This document shows, piece after piece, positions 28,327 to 35,642 of a DNA stretch of 35,642 nt (position 1 is its first letter; each line of letters begins with the position of its first letter). Source of the DNA: UBA5499 sp002426275 (GTDB lineage: Bacteria; Bacillota; DTU084); NCBI GenBank assembly GCA_937888735.1, contig CALASN010000070.1, forward strand, positions 1-35,642, given 5' to 3'. The notes beneath the pieces are model-generated. The model had not been told where the DNA came from, ran no database searches, and saw only the letters and a list, made by a program, of their open reading frames with translations. The position numbers were made by a program, and so were the translations under genes.

Positions 28327-28355
28327 AATTTACCACATCCTTTCTCTTTTGTCAA
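28327..28355 (-). promoter_or_regulatory. Sigma-A promoter of the leader and the ABC/nitrogenase-like operon
   Basis: On the minus strand a perfect TTGACA (28355-28350), 17 bases, then TAAATT (28332-28327). Transcription would start near 28320, about 40 bases before the leader ORF. Confidence 0.8.
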
Positions 28356-28464
28356 GCGGGTTTTCGGGATTTTCGGTTGAACGTTGAAACCATCCCCAGA
28401 CAGTGAGAAGCTCCTCGCCGGATAATTCGCGATCAGTGGGGACCAGCTTGCCGGCTGAATTCCT

Positions 28465-29140
28465 CTAGAGCAGTCGTGCCTGTGGCTTGGGCAGCCAAAG
28501 CATCTCTTTGCCGCAGGAGTTGAGAAATTTTCTCAGAGTCCTTGCAAGTTGCACCGAAGGCTCAGCTGCGATTGTCTTCCCCGCCTGCGCTTGCATCAAG
28601 GCAATGGGGCATTGCGCTAATGCAAACCGCATCTGCGCCCAAAGCCAAGCGCTTGAGGAAAATGACATCTTCCCGGTTATTCACATCAGTGAGTCTAGCT
28701 CTGACAGCCGTGTCCTGATCTGGCTCCAGGTGCTCCGCGGATGATCACCGATCTGAATACTGTTTTGAATAGACAGCGCCGCCGCAAGCGCCCCGGCCCA
28801 GTTGCACCTCGACGGCATCTGGGCGCAGGCTGATCTGGGGTGTTCAACTCCCCTCGATTATACTGTCAAAAGCTGCGCTGTCTCGCTCTTCATGAGGTAG
28901 AGCGCGCTCGCCAGTATTGGTGGCTGTGCCTGCCAGACTGGCCCCCGCGCCAGGGCGATTTTTGCAGGTAAGCCCAAAGAACAGCCATAAGTCATGGCTG
29001 CTCCCATGATCGGGGCGGAGATAGCCAAGGGCTTTTTTGCTCTGGGCCAATTGTCATATCCGGCGTAGGCAATTGAACAAGCTGTCCGGGCAGAAAGTGA
29101 CGCAAAATTCCGACTCCATAAACGATAGAAAGGGGGCAAA
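28465..29140 (-). pseudogene. Decayed FMN-binding glutamate synthase-like gene
   Basis: Fragments of one protein appear in order on the minus strand but in shifting frames: KKPLAISAPIMGAAMTYG and AKIALARG near 28960-29050, then GASLAGTATNTGERALPHEE, then QYNRGEL (about 28865-28845), then DAVEVQLGRGACGGA, then LKRLALGADAV, and finally ALAQCPIALMQAQAG and LNSCGKEM toward 28470. These match, in the correct order, motifs of the GltB-like FMN-binding domain (SAPM, AGTATNTGE, QYNRG, DAIEIQLGQGA, LALGADAV, CP.GI). At least three frame changes are needed, the N-terminus is missing and large parts are deleted. It is non-functional. Confidence 0.8.
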
Positions 29141-29152
29141 CTGCCCCGCTTG

Positions 29153-29608
29153 TTAATGGCTTTCCACGTCCTCCGCTCCGTTATCGCGGAGGATCTGCGC
29201 CGCTTGGTCCACTTTTCCGGCATCGGTCTCAATCACGCTGAGGAGTTTCCCTTCTTGCACCTTGCCTTCGTAGTATTCTCCCCGCTGGGGAGGAATTCCC
29301 AGATCAATTAGCCCCCCGGCAATACCGCCCGCCACGACTCCGGACAGAGTGGCGGCAATTGGTCCCAAGGCAATGATGGGTCCGATCCCTGGGATCGCCA
29401 AGGCGCCGATTCCGGCAAGAAGCCCTGTGATTCCGCCGATGGTGCCACCGGTTGTGGTCCCGCCGGTCAAGGAACCGTCATTATCGTCTTCTTTTTGTCC
29501 CTTGGCCACCAGCGAAATTTCATCGCCGCCAAAGCCCCCGGCGCGCAGCGCCTCAATGGATTGCTGGGCCTGTTGTTCAGAGGAGAATACTCCAACTACT
29601 GTAGACAT
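29153..29608 (-). CDS. General stress protein 17M-like protein with Gly-rich membrane-type segment
   Basis: A 151-residue protein. An N-terminal VVGVFSSEQQAQQSIEALRAGGF resembles the general stress protein 17M (YflT-like) domain. It is followed by a glycine-rich hydrophobic stretch (about residues 48-105: TGGTIGGITGLLAGIGALAIPG and onward) and a C-terminal segment GKLLSVIETDAGKVDQAAQIL that repeats the same ferredoxin-like pattern. Function is unknown; members are stress-induced in some Bacilli. GGGGTG precedes the ATG. It stands alone between hisF and the pseudogene. No stress-sigma promoter could be fixed. Confidence 0.85.
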   Translation of the reverse strand: MSTVVGVFSSEQQAQQSIEALRAGGFGGDEISLVAKGQKEDDNDGSLTGGTTTGGTIGGITGLLAGIGALAIPGIGPIIALGPIAATLSGVVAGGIAGGLIDLGIPPQRGEYYEGKVQEGKLLSVIETDAGKVDQAAQILRDNGAEDVESH

Positions 29609-29753
29609 CTATGGCAACACCCCTTTCACAACTAGCCTATCCAAAACCGTCAGGGCGTATTCAGCGATTTTCCAGCGTCCTGAGATCTGATTGCTTTTTT
29701 GGTTTGGCCTCGGTGAGGGGACCCCGCAGCCCAGCAAGCTCAAGCCGACGCTC

Positions 29754-30515
29754 TTAATCCAGCCGCACGGCTACGCCGTGATTTTTGAGGTATTCCTTTG
29801 CTTCCCTGATTGTATAAGTGCCAAAGTGGAACATAGAAGCCGCCAAAAGTCCGTCCGCCTTGCCTTCCATCGCCGCAGCGCGCAAATGCTCCAGCGTGCC
29901 GGCGCCGCCGGAGGCGATCAGGGGAAGGTCCGTAGCTGAAGCCACCGTCCGATTGAGTTCATTATCGTAGCCATCTTTCGTCCCGTCGCGATCCATGCTG
30001 GTCAGGAGAATCTCCCCGGCGCCGAGTTCCGTCACCTGCTCAGCCCACTGCCGGACGTCTAAACCGGTGGCTGCGCTGCCGCCATGGGTGAAAACTTCCC
30101 ATTTCCCCGGACCTGTACGCTTGGCGTCGATGGCCACCACAATGCACTGGCTGCCGAATTCTTCCGCGCCTCCGCGGATGAGCTGCGGATCCAACACTGC
30201 CGCGGTATTTAAAGATACTTTATCCGCGCCTCGGCGCAGGATGTTTTTTATATCTTCAATGCTGCCTAGTCCCCCGCCCACGGTGAAGGGAATGAAGACC
30301 TGCTCAGCCGTGCGCAGCACAAGCTCAGCCATGGTCTTTCTTCCCTCAAGGGAAGCGCTGATGTCCAAAAAGACCAGTTCGTCCGCGCCTTCCTGATCGT
30401 AGAAGCTGGCCAATTGCACGGGATCCCCTGCGTCCGCCAGATTAATGAAATTAGTGCCCTTCACAACCCTGCCGTCTTTCACATCAAGGCAGGGAATAAT
30501 CCGCTTAGCTAACAT
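29754..30515 (-). CDS. hisF: Imidazole glycerol phosphate synthase subunit HisF
   Basis: The 253-residue cyclase subunit of IGP synthase, a TIM barrel that closes the imidazole ring with ammonia from HisH. It starts MLAKRIIPCLDVKDGRVVKG with the catalytic Asp in CLDV; the second catalytic Asp is in VVAIDAKR. Phosphate-binding loops TVGGGL and IASGGAG are present. The ATG at 30515 fits the family N-terminus and has GAGGAG upstream. It lies 5 bp after hisA. It ends the short his operon; no terminator is evident in the 145 bp that follow. Confidence 0.97.
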   Translation of the reverse strand: MLAKRIIPCLDVKDGRVVKGTNFINLADAGDPVQLASFYDQEGADELVFLDISASLEGRKTMAELVLRTAEQVFIPFTVGGGLGSIEDIKNILRRGADKVSLNTAAVLDPQLIRGGAEEFGSQCIVVAIDAKRTGPGKWEVFTHGGSAATGLDVRQWAEQVTELGAGEILLTSMDRDGTKDGYDNELNRTVASATDLPLIASGGAGTLEHLRAAAMEGKADGLLAASMFHFGTYTIREAKEYLKNHGVAVRLD

Positions 30516-30520
30516 CTTCG

Positions 30521-31249
30521 TCACTCCTCGCAAGCCGCTATTGCCTCGGGTAAAGCCAGCTTGCCGTCGTAGAGGGCCTTGCCCACGATGGCCCCTACTA
30601 TGGGCAGGCCGGCCTGCTCCATGGAGGCAAGCCGCCGCAGATCTTCAACGCTGCTGACGCCTCCTGAAGCGATGAGAGGCAGCGGACAGATCCTGCCCAT
30701 CTCCTCTAACCCTTGAAAGCAGGGTCCGGAAAGCATGCCGTCCCTGCTCACCTCCGTATAGATGATCTGGGCCACTCCCCAAGCCGCCAGTTCTGCCAAC
30801 AGCTTCGGCAGGTCAGTTGGCACTGTCTTTTGCCAGCCGCCGATGGCAAGCTCTCCGTTTTTCAAATCCAAGCCAACGATGATCCGGCCTGGAAAGCTCT
30901 GGGCCGCCCGTCTCACGAATTCGGGGTCCCGCGCTACGGCGGTTCCCAAGATGGCCCAGCGAACTTCCTGGTCGAAAAGCAAACGCAGGCTCTCCAGATT
31001 TCTGATTCCCCCGCCCACTTCAACGTCCATTCCCAGCTGAGCCAACTGTCCAATCAGCTGCAGACAAGTCTGCTTGCCTGTGAAGGCGCCGTCCAGATCC
31101 ACCACGTGGAGCCTCCTGGCGCCTTGCCGTTTGAATTTCTCGGCTACAGAGACCGGATCCTGCGCGTAAACAGTCTGGGCTTCGGCCTGCCCTTGACTCA
31201 GACGCACCACATTGCCTCCTCGCAGATCGACGGCGGGAATCACGAGCAT
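30521..31249 (-). CDS. hisA: Phosphoribosylformimino-AICAR ribotide isomerase HisA
   Basis: A 242-residue TIM-barrel isomerase that opens the ribose of ProFAR to give PRFAR, the substrate of HisHF. The N-terminal MLVIPAVDLRGGNVVRL carries the catalytic Asp; the second is in IVGLDLKNG. EVGGGIRN and IASGGVSS bind phosphate. The ATG at 31249 matches the family start and overlaps the hisH end by 10 bp; a longer frame adds six unsupported residues. The ribosome binding site is weak, so translation is probably coupled to hisH. Confidence 0.96.
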   Translation of the reverse strand: MLVIPAVDLRGGNVVRLSQGQAEAQTVYAQDPVSVAEKFKRQGARRLHVVDLDGAFTGKQTCLQLIGQLAQLGMDVEVGGGIRNLESLRLLFDQEVRWAILGTAVARDPEFVRRAAQSFPGRIIVGLDLKNGELAIGGWQKTVPTDLPKLLAELAAWGVAQIIYTEVSRDGMLSGPCFQGLEEMGRICPLPLIASGGVSSVEDLRRLASMEQAGLPIVGAIVGKALYDGKLALPEAIAACEE

Positions 31250-31851
31250 TTTTGCACCAACTTCCAAAAGTTATTCAAAATCATCAGTCCCTTTTTGCTG
31301 CTTTTCTCCGGGTGAAACTGCAGGGCGAAAAGCTTGTCCCTCCAGAAGGCGGCAGGAAATTTCAACTGGTAATCCGCTTTTGCCGCCACCACGCCCGGAT
31401 CAGCGGGGGCCGCGTAATAGGAATGCACAAAATAAAAATACGGCTTGCCGTCAAGACCTGTGAAAAGAGGAGACTGTTTCATCTCTTCCAGGCAATTCCA
31501 GCCAATCTGCGGCACTTTTTTCCCCGGAAGCCTCTTCACAGTGCCGCCAATCAGGCCCAGTCCCTCCACGCCGGGAGCTTCCTGGCTTGACTCCAGCAAA
31601 AGCTGCATGCCAAGGCAAATGCCCAAGAAAGGCTTGCCCTCCCCGACCGCAGCTTTAATGGCAGGCGCCAGGCCCCGCTGGGTTAAGTTCTCCATAGCCC
31701 GGCCGAAGGCTCCCACGCCGGGAAGAATCAGAGCCTCGGCCTGCTCCACTTCCTCCGGCGTCCGCACAACCGCCGCCTCCGCCCCCAGACTTGCCAGAGC
31801 TTTCTGCACGCTGAGCAAGTTGCCCATGCCATAGTCGATGATGGCGATCAC
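31240..31851 (-). CDS. hisH: Imidazole glycerol phosphate synthase glutaminase subunit HisH
   Basis: The 203-residue class I glutamine amidotransferase partner of HisF. The nucleophile lies in GICLGMQ, and the catalytic His-Glu in FHPEKS; IDYGMGNL opens the protein and LPGVGAFG forms the oxyanion region. The GTG at 31851 has GGGGGGAG upstream and overlaps the NUDIX gene stop by 4 bp (GTGA). Other his genes are not in the window. Confidence 0.96.
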   Translation of the reverse strand: MIAIIDYGMGNLLSVQKALASLGAEAAVVRTPEEVEQAEALILPGVGAFGRAMENLTQRGLAPAIKAAVGEGKPFLGICLGMQLLLESSQEAPGVEGLGLIGGTVKRLPGKKVPQIGWNCLEEMKQSPLFTGLDGKPYFYFVHSYYAAPADPGVVAAKADYQLKFPAAFWRDKLFALQFHPEKSSKKGLMILNNFWKLVQKCS

Positions 31852-32384
31852 AGTTCTCCCCCCTTAGCAGAAGACAGCAGGAGGCCTGCCACAGTTTTGG
31901 CGTCCCGAATCTGTCCTTCCTTAATCATAGTCTCAAGTTTTTTCCTGGAAAAGGACGCGACCTCTAAGAATTCGTCTCCGTCGGGGTGAGCTTCGCCCGG
32001 CTGAAGGTCTTCGGCCTGATAAAGATAGATCCGCTCATTGGAAAAACCGGGGCTGAGATAAAGACAGGCAAGATAATCGAGCCTGCCCGGTTCATATCCC
32101 GTCTCTTCCGCCAACTCCCTCCGCGCGGCCTGCTGCGGTTCCTCGCTTGGCTCCAATTTGCCCGCTGGCAGCTCCCAGAGGGCCTCTTCCACAGGCTTGC
32201 GGTATTGCCGGACCAAGATGATCCCGCTTTCCGATGCCGCAACCACGGCCACAGCTCCCGGATGGGAGACGATCTCCCGCTTTCCTTCTTTGCCTCCCGG
32301 CAAAGCCACTGTCTCTTCCCGCAGGCACAAAATCCTGCCTCGATAAATCTCTTTGCTGACGATCGTCTTTTCTTCAAAAATCAT
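31848..32384 (-). CDS. NUDIX hydrolase, ADP-ribose pyrophosphatase type
   Basis: A 178-residue NUDIX enzyme resembling NudF, which splits ADP-ribose into AMP and ribose 5-phosphate. The Nudix box (G-x5-E-x7-REUxEExGU) is complete in GKLEPSEEPQQAARRELAEE followed by TGY, and VRQYRKPVEEALWELPAG precedes it as in ADP-ribose hydrolases. GGGAGG lies upstream of the ATG. It leads the his operon and faces a MciZ-like ORF across a 54-bp divergent gap; as I recall, nudF and mciZ are neighbours in Bacillus subtilis too. Confidence 0.93.
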   Translation of the reverse strand: MIFEEKTIVSKEIYRGRILCLREETVALPGGKEGKREIVSHPGAVAVVAASESGIILVRQYRKPVEEALWELPAGKLEPSEEPQQAARRELAEETGYEPGRLDYLACLYLSPGFSNERIYLYQAEDLQPGEAHPDGDEFLEVASFSRKKLETMIKEGQIRDAKTVAGLLLSSAKGGEL

Positions 32385-32438
32385 GTTCTTCCTCCCGTTT
32401 TTGGGGCATAAATATAAATAAAAAAGAAGGACAACAAA

Positions 32439-32576
32439 ATGCTGAAATTGATTGTATCCGCTAAGTCTTTCACTTTAACCGGCCCGCTCCGGGAAGTGGT
32501 TGAGATGCTGAAGCTCTTGGCGCAAAGCCGACTCACGGTGGCCGAATGGCTCAGGCGAGCAAACTCGCGGCCATAG
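32439..32576 (+). CDS. MciZ-like small protein (FtsZ-ring inhibitor), 45 residues
   Basis: A short plus-strand ORF reading MLKLIVSAKSFTLTGPLREV at the start and LTVAEWLRRANSRP at the end. It resembles the MciZ family (about 40 residues), in which a beta-strand with LTG is followed by an amphipathic helix E--xxLK and a final WL/WI; the B. subtilis member binds FtsZ in the mother cell during sporulation. AAGGA lies 10 bases before the ATG. It diverges from the NUDIX gene, as the gene neighbourhood would predict. Its last 26 bases overlap the end of the DUF3866 gene on the other strand. Similarity is from memory and short, so the assignment is moderate. Confidence 0.6.
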   Translation: MLKLIVSAKSFTLTGPLREVVEMLKLLAQSRLTVAEWLRRANSRP

Positions 32577-33624
32577 CGCCGCCCGCGGCGCCGGCCAGGA
32601 AAAAAGGCCGCTCCGTCTCAACTCCCCTGCCCATGGTGGAGAGGTGAATTCCAAGCTCCGCCAAAAGCGGCAACGCATAGCCGGCGTCAACGCTCTCAAA
32701 GCGATGCTTTGCCTCAAGGTTTGCCTGGAGGAGCTGACTTCGCAAATATGCCGTCTCAGCGGCATCCAGCTTCGGCAGCGCCACCGTAGCCGGTCTCAGC
32801 GCCACCTTGCCCAAAGCAGTCAAAGTATGATGGCTCAGGCCCCGGTGTCTGGGTCTGGGATCGCTGAAACTGATCCTGGGCACTGCCACGGCTCTGCCGC
32901 CTAAGATGCCGACTGCGTTGATGGCTTCTCCCTGCTGAACGGCAGTAGTGCCCCAGATCGTTCCCGTGCCCACAATGCCGGGGCCCATGGTCACCAGCGC
33001 GGCGTCGGCCCCCAGAACTTTGGCCGCTCCCAGGCCGCTATACAGATTCACAGCCTCATAATCCCCGCCGAACGCCTGGCCGCAGGTGATGGTAAAATCC
33101 ACAAGCCCAGCCGCGCGGAGCTGCGGCAGCAGCCTGGAAAAAGCCAGCGGCAAGGCAGCGCCGTCCAGCATCAGGTAAGCTATTTTCAGCTTGCGTCTGC
33201 GGCCGCCTGGGGTAAAGCGCAAGCCTGCGGCCATGGCAGGCAGCAAGCTGTGGAGCGTTCCCACCGCCACCGGCATCGCCTCTAAAGATTCAAACTTTTG
33301 CAGCTGTTTATGATATGGCGAAGCTTCTTCTTCCACAGACAGACAATTGAATTGCAAAGGCGTATAGCGAAGCTTCATGATATGGCCCTCCGGCAGGCTC
33401 CCGCCAGGAGAGGCGGGAAGCACAAAGTGCCTGCCGCCGGTGCCTAAGCCCAATTCCACGGCATTGGTATTCAACAGCACTTCCTGGCCTTCCCGCACCG
33501 GTCCCGCCAGCTGGGGATAATTGTACGCTCTCTCCAGCCGGCCGTTCACCTCTACCAGCAGCTCCTGCAGTTGTTCCTGGGAGAGCAGCACCTGCCGCAC
33601 CACGCCCGCCTGGCGGTGAATCAT
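32551..33624 (-). CDS. DUF3866 family protein
   Basis: A 357-residue protein of the DUF3866 family, found in Firmicutes and Actinobacteria; its function is unknown. Characteristic are the glycine-rich NTNAVELGLGTGGRHFVLP near the N-terminus, GHIMKLRYTPLQ, and the long conserved core ITCGQAFGGDYEAVNLYSGL with VTMGPGIVGTGT. No membrane segment or signal. The ATG overlaps the M20 peptidase stop by 4 bp, and the neighbour order (peptidase, DUF3866, NUDIX) is common in this phylum. Confidence 0.92.
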   Translation of the reverse strand: MIHRQAGVVRQVLLSQEQLQELLVEVNGRLERAYNYPQLAGPVREGQEVLLNTNAVELGLGTGGRHFVLPASPGGSLPEGHIMKLRYTPLQFNCLSVEEEASPYHKQLQKFESLEAMPVAVGTLHSLLPAMAAGLRFTPGGRRRKLKIAYLMLDGAALPLAFSRLLPQLRAAGLVDFTITCGQAFGGDYEAVNLYSGLGAAKVLGADAALVTMGPGIVGTGTIWGTTAVQQGEAINAVGILGGRAVAVPRISFSDPRPRHRGLSHHTLTALGKVALRPATVALPKLDAAETAYLRSQLLQANLEAKHRFESVDAGYALPLLAELGIHLSTMGRGVETERPFFLAGAAGGAMAASLLA

Positions 33625-34733
33625 TTCTCCTCACCTGTGGCTAAAGCCAAGGCCAGGCGCGAAGCGGCCGTCAAATCCGCAAGCGCCAGCGTCTCTTCTT
33701 TGGTATGGGGCTTTTGCACTCCCACCCCCAAGTTCACAGTGGGCAGCCCCAGTTGGTTCAGCACATTGGCGTCGCTGCCGCCCCCGGAGGAGACAAGCTG
33801 CGGCCTCAGGCCGATTTTATGCACAGCCTGCTGGGCCAATTGCACCACAAGCTCCCTGTGGGAGAGCTTAAAGCCCGTAAAAGAACGCTTGAGTTTCGCT
33901 TCCACCTGGCCGCCGAATTTGGCGGCAGCCTGCCGAAAGCACTCGCGCATGCGCTGGCTTTGCTCGGACAGCTCCTCTTCCAGAAAGCTGCGCGCCTCGC
34001 CCCAGACTTCGGTCAAATCCGCCACAATATTGGTGGCGCTGCCGCCGGCAATCTTCCCGATATTGGCTGTGGTGCTGGCGCTGAGCCTGCCCAAGGGCAT
34101 CTGGGAGATGGCCCAGGCGGCCAGGCGGATGGCGTCGATCCCTTCCTCGGGCGCGCTGCCCGCATGGGCGGCCTTGCCTATGACCTTATAATAATGCTCG
34201 TCTTGGGAGGGCGCATTGATGATGATCTCGGACGGCTGGTTGCCGCTATCGAAAATGAAGCCGCATTGGGCCTTCAGATCATCGCGCCGCAAAGCGTTCG
34301 AGCCGCAGAGGCCAATTTCCTCGCAGGTTGTAAACACCAATTCCAAAGGCCGATGGGACAGTTTTTCTTCGGTCAGGGCTGTGACTGCTTCCAAAATGGC
34401 GACCAAGCCGGCTTTATCATCAGCTCCCAGAATGGTTTTGCCGTCCGTCTTAAAGCTACCGTCCTCTAAGCGTACCTGCGCCAGGGCCATATCTGAGACC
34501 ACGTCCATGTGGGCGCCGAAAAGCAAAGCAGGCCCCCGGCCTGGAATCCTCACCACGATGTTGCCGCTTTCGCTGCCTGTCCGCTTGCCGCTTTCGTCTT
34601 CCTGCGCTGCCAGGCCCAGCTGTGAAAACTGTTCTTTCAGCCAAGAGGCCACGGGTCCTTCGCGCTTGGAAGGACTGTTGAGAGCTGTAAGGTGCAGGAA
34701 CCGTTCTTTGATTCTCGCTTCGTTAATAGGCAC
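33621..34733 (-). CDS. M20 family metallopeptidase, PepT-like
   Basis: A 370-residue zinc aminopeptidase-type enzyme (peptidase M20/M25/M40; tripeptidase T-like). Metal ligands are visible in LLFGAHMDVV, ILGADDKAG, the EE of TTCEEIGL, IFDSGN and SSGGGSDANVL, and the lid domain contains the conserved HAGSAPEEGIDAI. It probably degrades small peptides in the cytoplasm; the specificity is inferred from family only. The GTG at 34733 has GGGGGGAAG upstream. It follows the 2-oxoacid oxidoreductase genes by 32 bp. Confidence 0.92.
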   Translation of the reverse strand: MPINEARIKERFLHLTALNSPSKREGPVASWLKEQFSQLGLAAQEDESGKRTGSESGNIVVRIPGRGPALLFGAHMDVVSDMALAQVRLEDGSFKTDGKTILGADDKAGLVAILEAVTALTEEKLSHRPLELVFTTCEEIGLCGSNALRRDDLKAQCGFIFDSGNQPSEIIINAPSQDEHYYKVIGKAAHAGSAPEEGIDAIRLAAWAISQMPLGRLSASTTANIGKIAGGSATNIVADLTEVWGEARSFLEEELSEQSQRMRECFRQAAAKFGGQVEAKLKRSFTGFKLSHRELVVQLAQQAVHKIGLRPQLVSSGGGSDANVLNQLGLPTVNLGVGVQKPHTKEETLALADLTAASRLALALATGEEK

Positions 34734-34765
34734 TTTATCTTCCCCCCGTTCCCTTGTAGTTTGCG

Positions 34766-35308
34766 CTAAAGGTTGGCGACGAATTCAGCCCCCAGCTTTA
34801 ACGCTTCCTCATTCAGGGGCAGTAAATTCTGTTTCTTGGCTGGTAAGACTGCGGCCAAAGCCGCGATGATGCTCTCCTTCTTCAGCCGGGGCCTTTTGGC
34901 CAAAAAGGCGCCCAGCATCACCATGTTAGCAGCCTTGCCGTTGCCAAGCCCGTCGGCGATTTCATTGGCAGGCACGCCTAAAATTTCCAGATCCCCCCGC
35001 GGCTCTTGCACCCGGGCCAGCGAGCTATTGTAAAGAAAGAGGCCGCCTTGTTGCGCCAAAGGCAGGTACTTTTCCACAGAGGGCAAGTTCATTGCCATCA
35101 CTGTGGAAGGTTCGCTGACAACCGGCGAGCCTATGGCCTCGTCTGAGAGCACCACCGAACAGTTGGCTGTGCCGCCCCTCATCTCCGGGCCATAAGAAGG
35201 AATCCAAGAGACTTCAAGTCCCTCCCGCATTCCCGCGCGTACCAGCAGCTGTCCTGCCAGCATTACCCCCTGGCCTCCGAAGCCGGAAATGATTAGCTCC
35301 TCTAGCAC
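34766..35308 (-). CDS. korC: 2-oxoacid:ferredoxin oxidoreductase gamma subunit
   Basis: A 180-residue gamma subunit of a 2-oxoacid (likely 2-oxoglutarate) oxidoreductase, part of an anaerobic complex that links oxidative decarboxylation to ferredoxin reduction and CoA thioester formation. It starts with IISGFGGQGVMLAGQLL and contains SYGPEMRGGTANCSVVLS and the NMVMLGAF region, all standard. The GTG at 35308 overlaps the beta subunit gene. Separate small beta and gamma genes argue for the Kor/Vor type; which acid is used is not certain from this fragment. Confidence 0.9.
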   Translation of the reverse strand: MLEELIISGFGGQGVMLAGQLLVRAGMREGLEVSWIPSYGPEMRGGTANCSVVLSDEAIGSPVVSEPSTVMAMNLPSVEKYLPLAQQGGLFLYNSSLARVQEPRGDLEILGVPANEIADGLGNGKAANMVMLGAFLAKRPRLKKESIIAALAAVLPAKKQNLLPLNEEALKLGAEFVANL

Positions 35309-35642
35309 GCGATCACCTTCTTCATGCCTTCGGGCAGCTTAAATTCTCCCAGCGGATAAGTGGGAATCATTTTCTCCCCTACAAGCTTCAAGGCGGCGTT
35401 GGGCTTAACGCCCCAGTTGGTGGGACAGGTGGACAGGAGCTCCACCATGGCAAAGCCAAGCCCGGCCGCCTGAACTTCAAAAGCCCGCCGCACTGCGGCT
35501 TTGGCCTGACGGACGTTTTTGGGATTATCCAGCGCCGCCCTGGCGATGTATGCCGTCCCGTCCAAAGTGGACAGCATCTCCGCCATCCGGATGGGATATC
35601 CCTGCAGTGCGGGATCCCGGCCGTAGGGCGTGGTGGTCGTCA
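35302..35642 (-). CDS. korB: 2-oxoacid:ferredoxin oxidoreductase beta subunit, C-terminal part (cut by window edge)
   Basis: Only the last ~113 residues are present, entering at the right edge with TTTPYGRDPALQGYPIRMAE. The AYIARAAL segment and the CPTNWGVKPNAAL motif near the end are typical of the thiamine-diphosphate-binding beta subunit. The TDP-binding part lies outside the window. The stop overlaps korC by 7 bp. The alpha subunit is presumably upstream, also outside. Confidence 0.9.
   Translation of the reverse strand, partial: TTTTPYGRDPALQGYPIRMAEMLSTLDGTAYIARAALDNPKNVRQAKAAVRRAFEVQAAGLGFAMVELLSTCPTNWGVKPNAALKLVGEKMIPTYPLGEFKLPEGMKKVIAC

Noticed and set aside
28118..28360. SAM (S-box) riboswitch or T-box in front of the ABC operon
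   Set aside because: Looked for because of the sulfur theme, but no S-box or T-box consensus (for example the T-box TGG-containing block) is present; the leader ORF and alternative helices explain the region better.

Overview
The window reads as chromosomal DNA of a Firmicutes-type bacterium. Nearly everything lies on the minus strand in tightly packed operons with 1-14 bp overlaps, strong AGGAGG-like ribosome binding sites and frequent GTG/TTG starts. secA-prfB, csaB-tagA, DUF5693, YitT, DUF3866, a NUDIX enzyme beside a MciZ-like ORF, and a 2-oxoacid:ferredoxin oxidoreductase all point to an anaerobic, probably spore-forming Firmicute. The heptose genes (gmhB, hldA, a family 9 glycosyltransferase) suggest a lipopolysaccharide-bearing diderm such as a Negativicutes, but heptose in an S-layer glycan of a monoderm is not excluded. 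No rRNA, tRNA or CRISPR array was found.

Layout, left to right. 1-418: a sigma-A promoter, a ykkC-class (probably guanidine-I) riboswitch and its terminator, with the 5' end of a group IIC intron inserted just past the terminator. 466-7608: a glycan operon read as GT9, GT4, two tandem YbhN-like flippases, gmhB, hldA and an aldose epimerase. The second flippase arose by a tandem duplication that left remnants of both neighbouring genes. 7762-10053: a large uncharacterised cysteine-rich protein. 10117-11119: murB with its promoter. 11120-12040: a mostly non-coding kilobase holding one small plus-strand gene. 12072-20885: an operon of secA, prfB (with programmed frameshift), DUF2993, DUF5693, csaB, tagA and yitT. 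20886-21539: a non-coding stretch with a terminator and an imperfect hairpin.

21540-28355 is the most interesting part. One operon encodes an ABC importer (ATPase, two different permeases, substrate-binding protein) and two nitrogenase-component-1-like proteins. All six P-cluster-type cysteines and the cofactor-binding cysteine are kept, but the cofactor histidine and the residues needed for N2 reduction are replaced. There is no NifH-like reductase in the window. Upstream is a promoter, a 36-codon leader ORF packed with Met and Cys codons, and a terminator with a competing antiterminator. This looks like ribosome-mediated attenuation by sulfur amino acids. It suggests that the operon imports an organosulfur compound and cleaves it reductively for Met/Cys supply, in the manner of the nitrogenase-like methylthio-alkane reductases.

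28465-29140 is a decayed FMN-binding glutamate-synthase-like pseudogene. It is followed by a stress-protein-like gene, a NUDIX-hisH-hisA-hisF operon, a divergent MciZ-like small ORF, and a kor-peptidase-DUF3866 operon that runs off the right edge.
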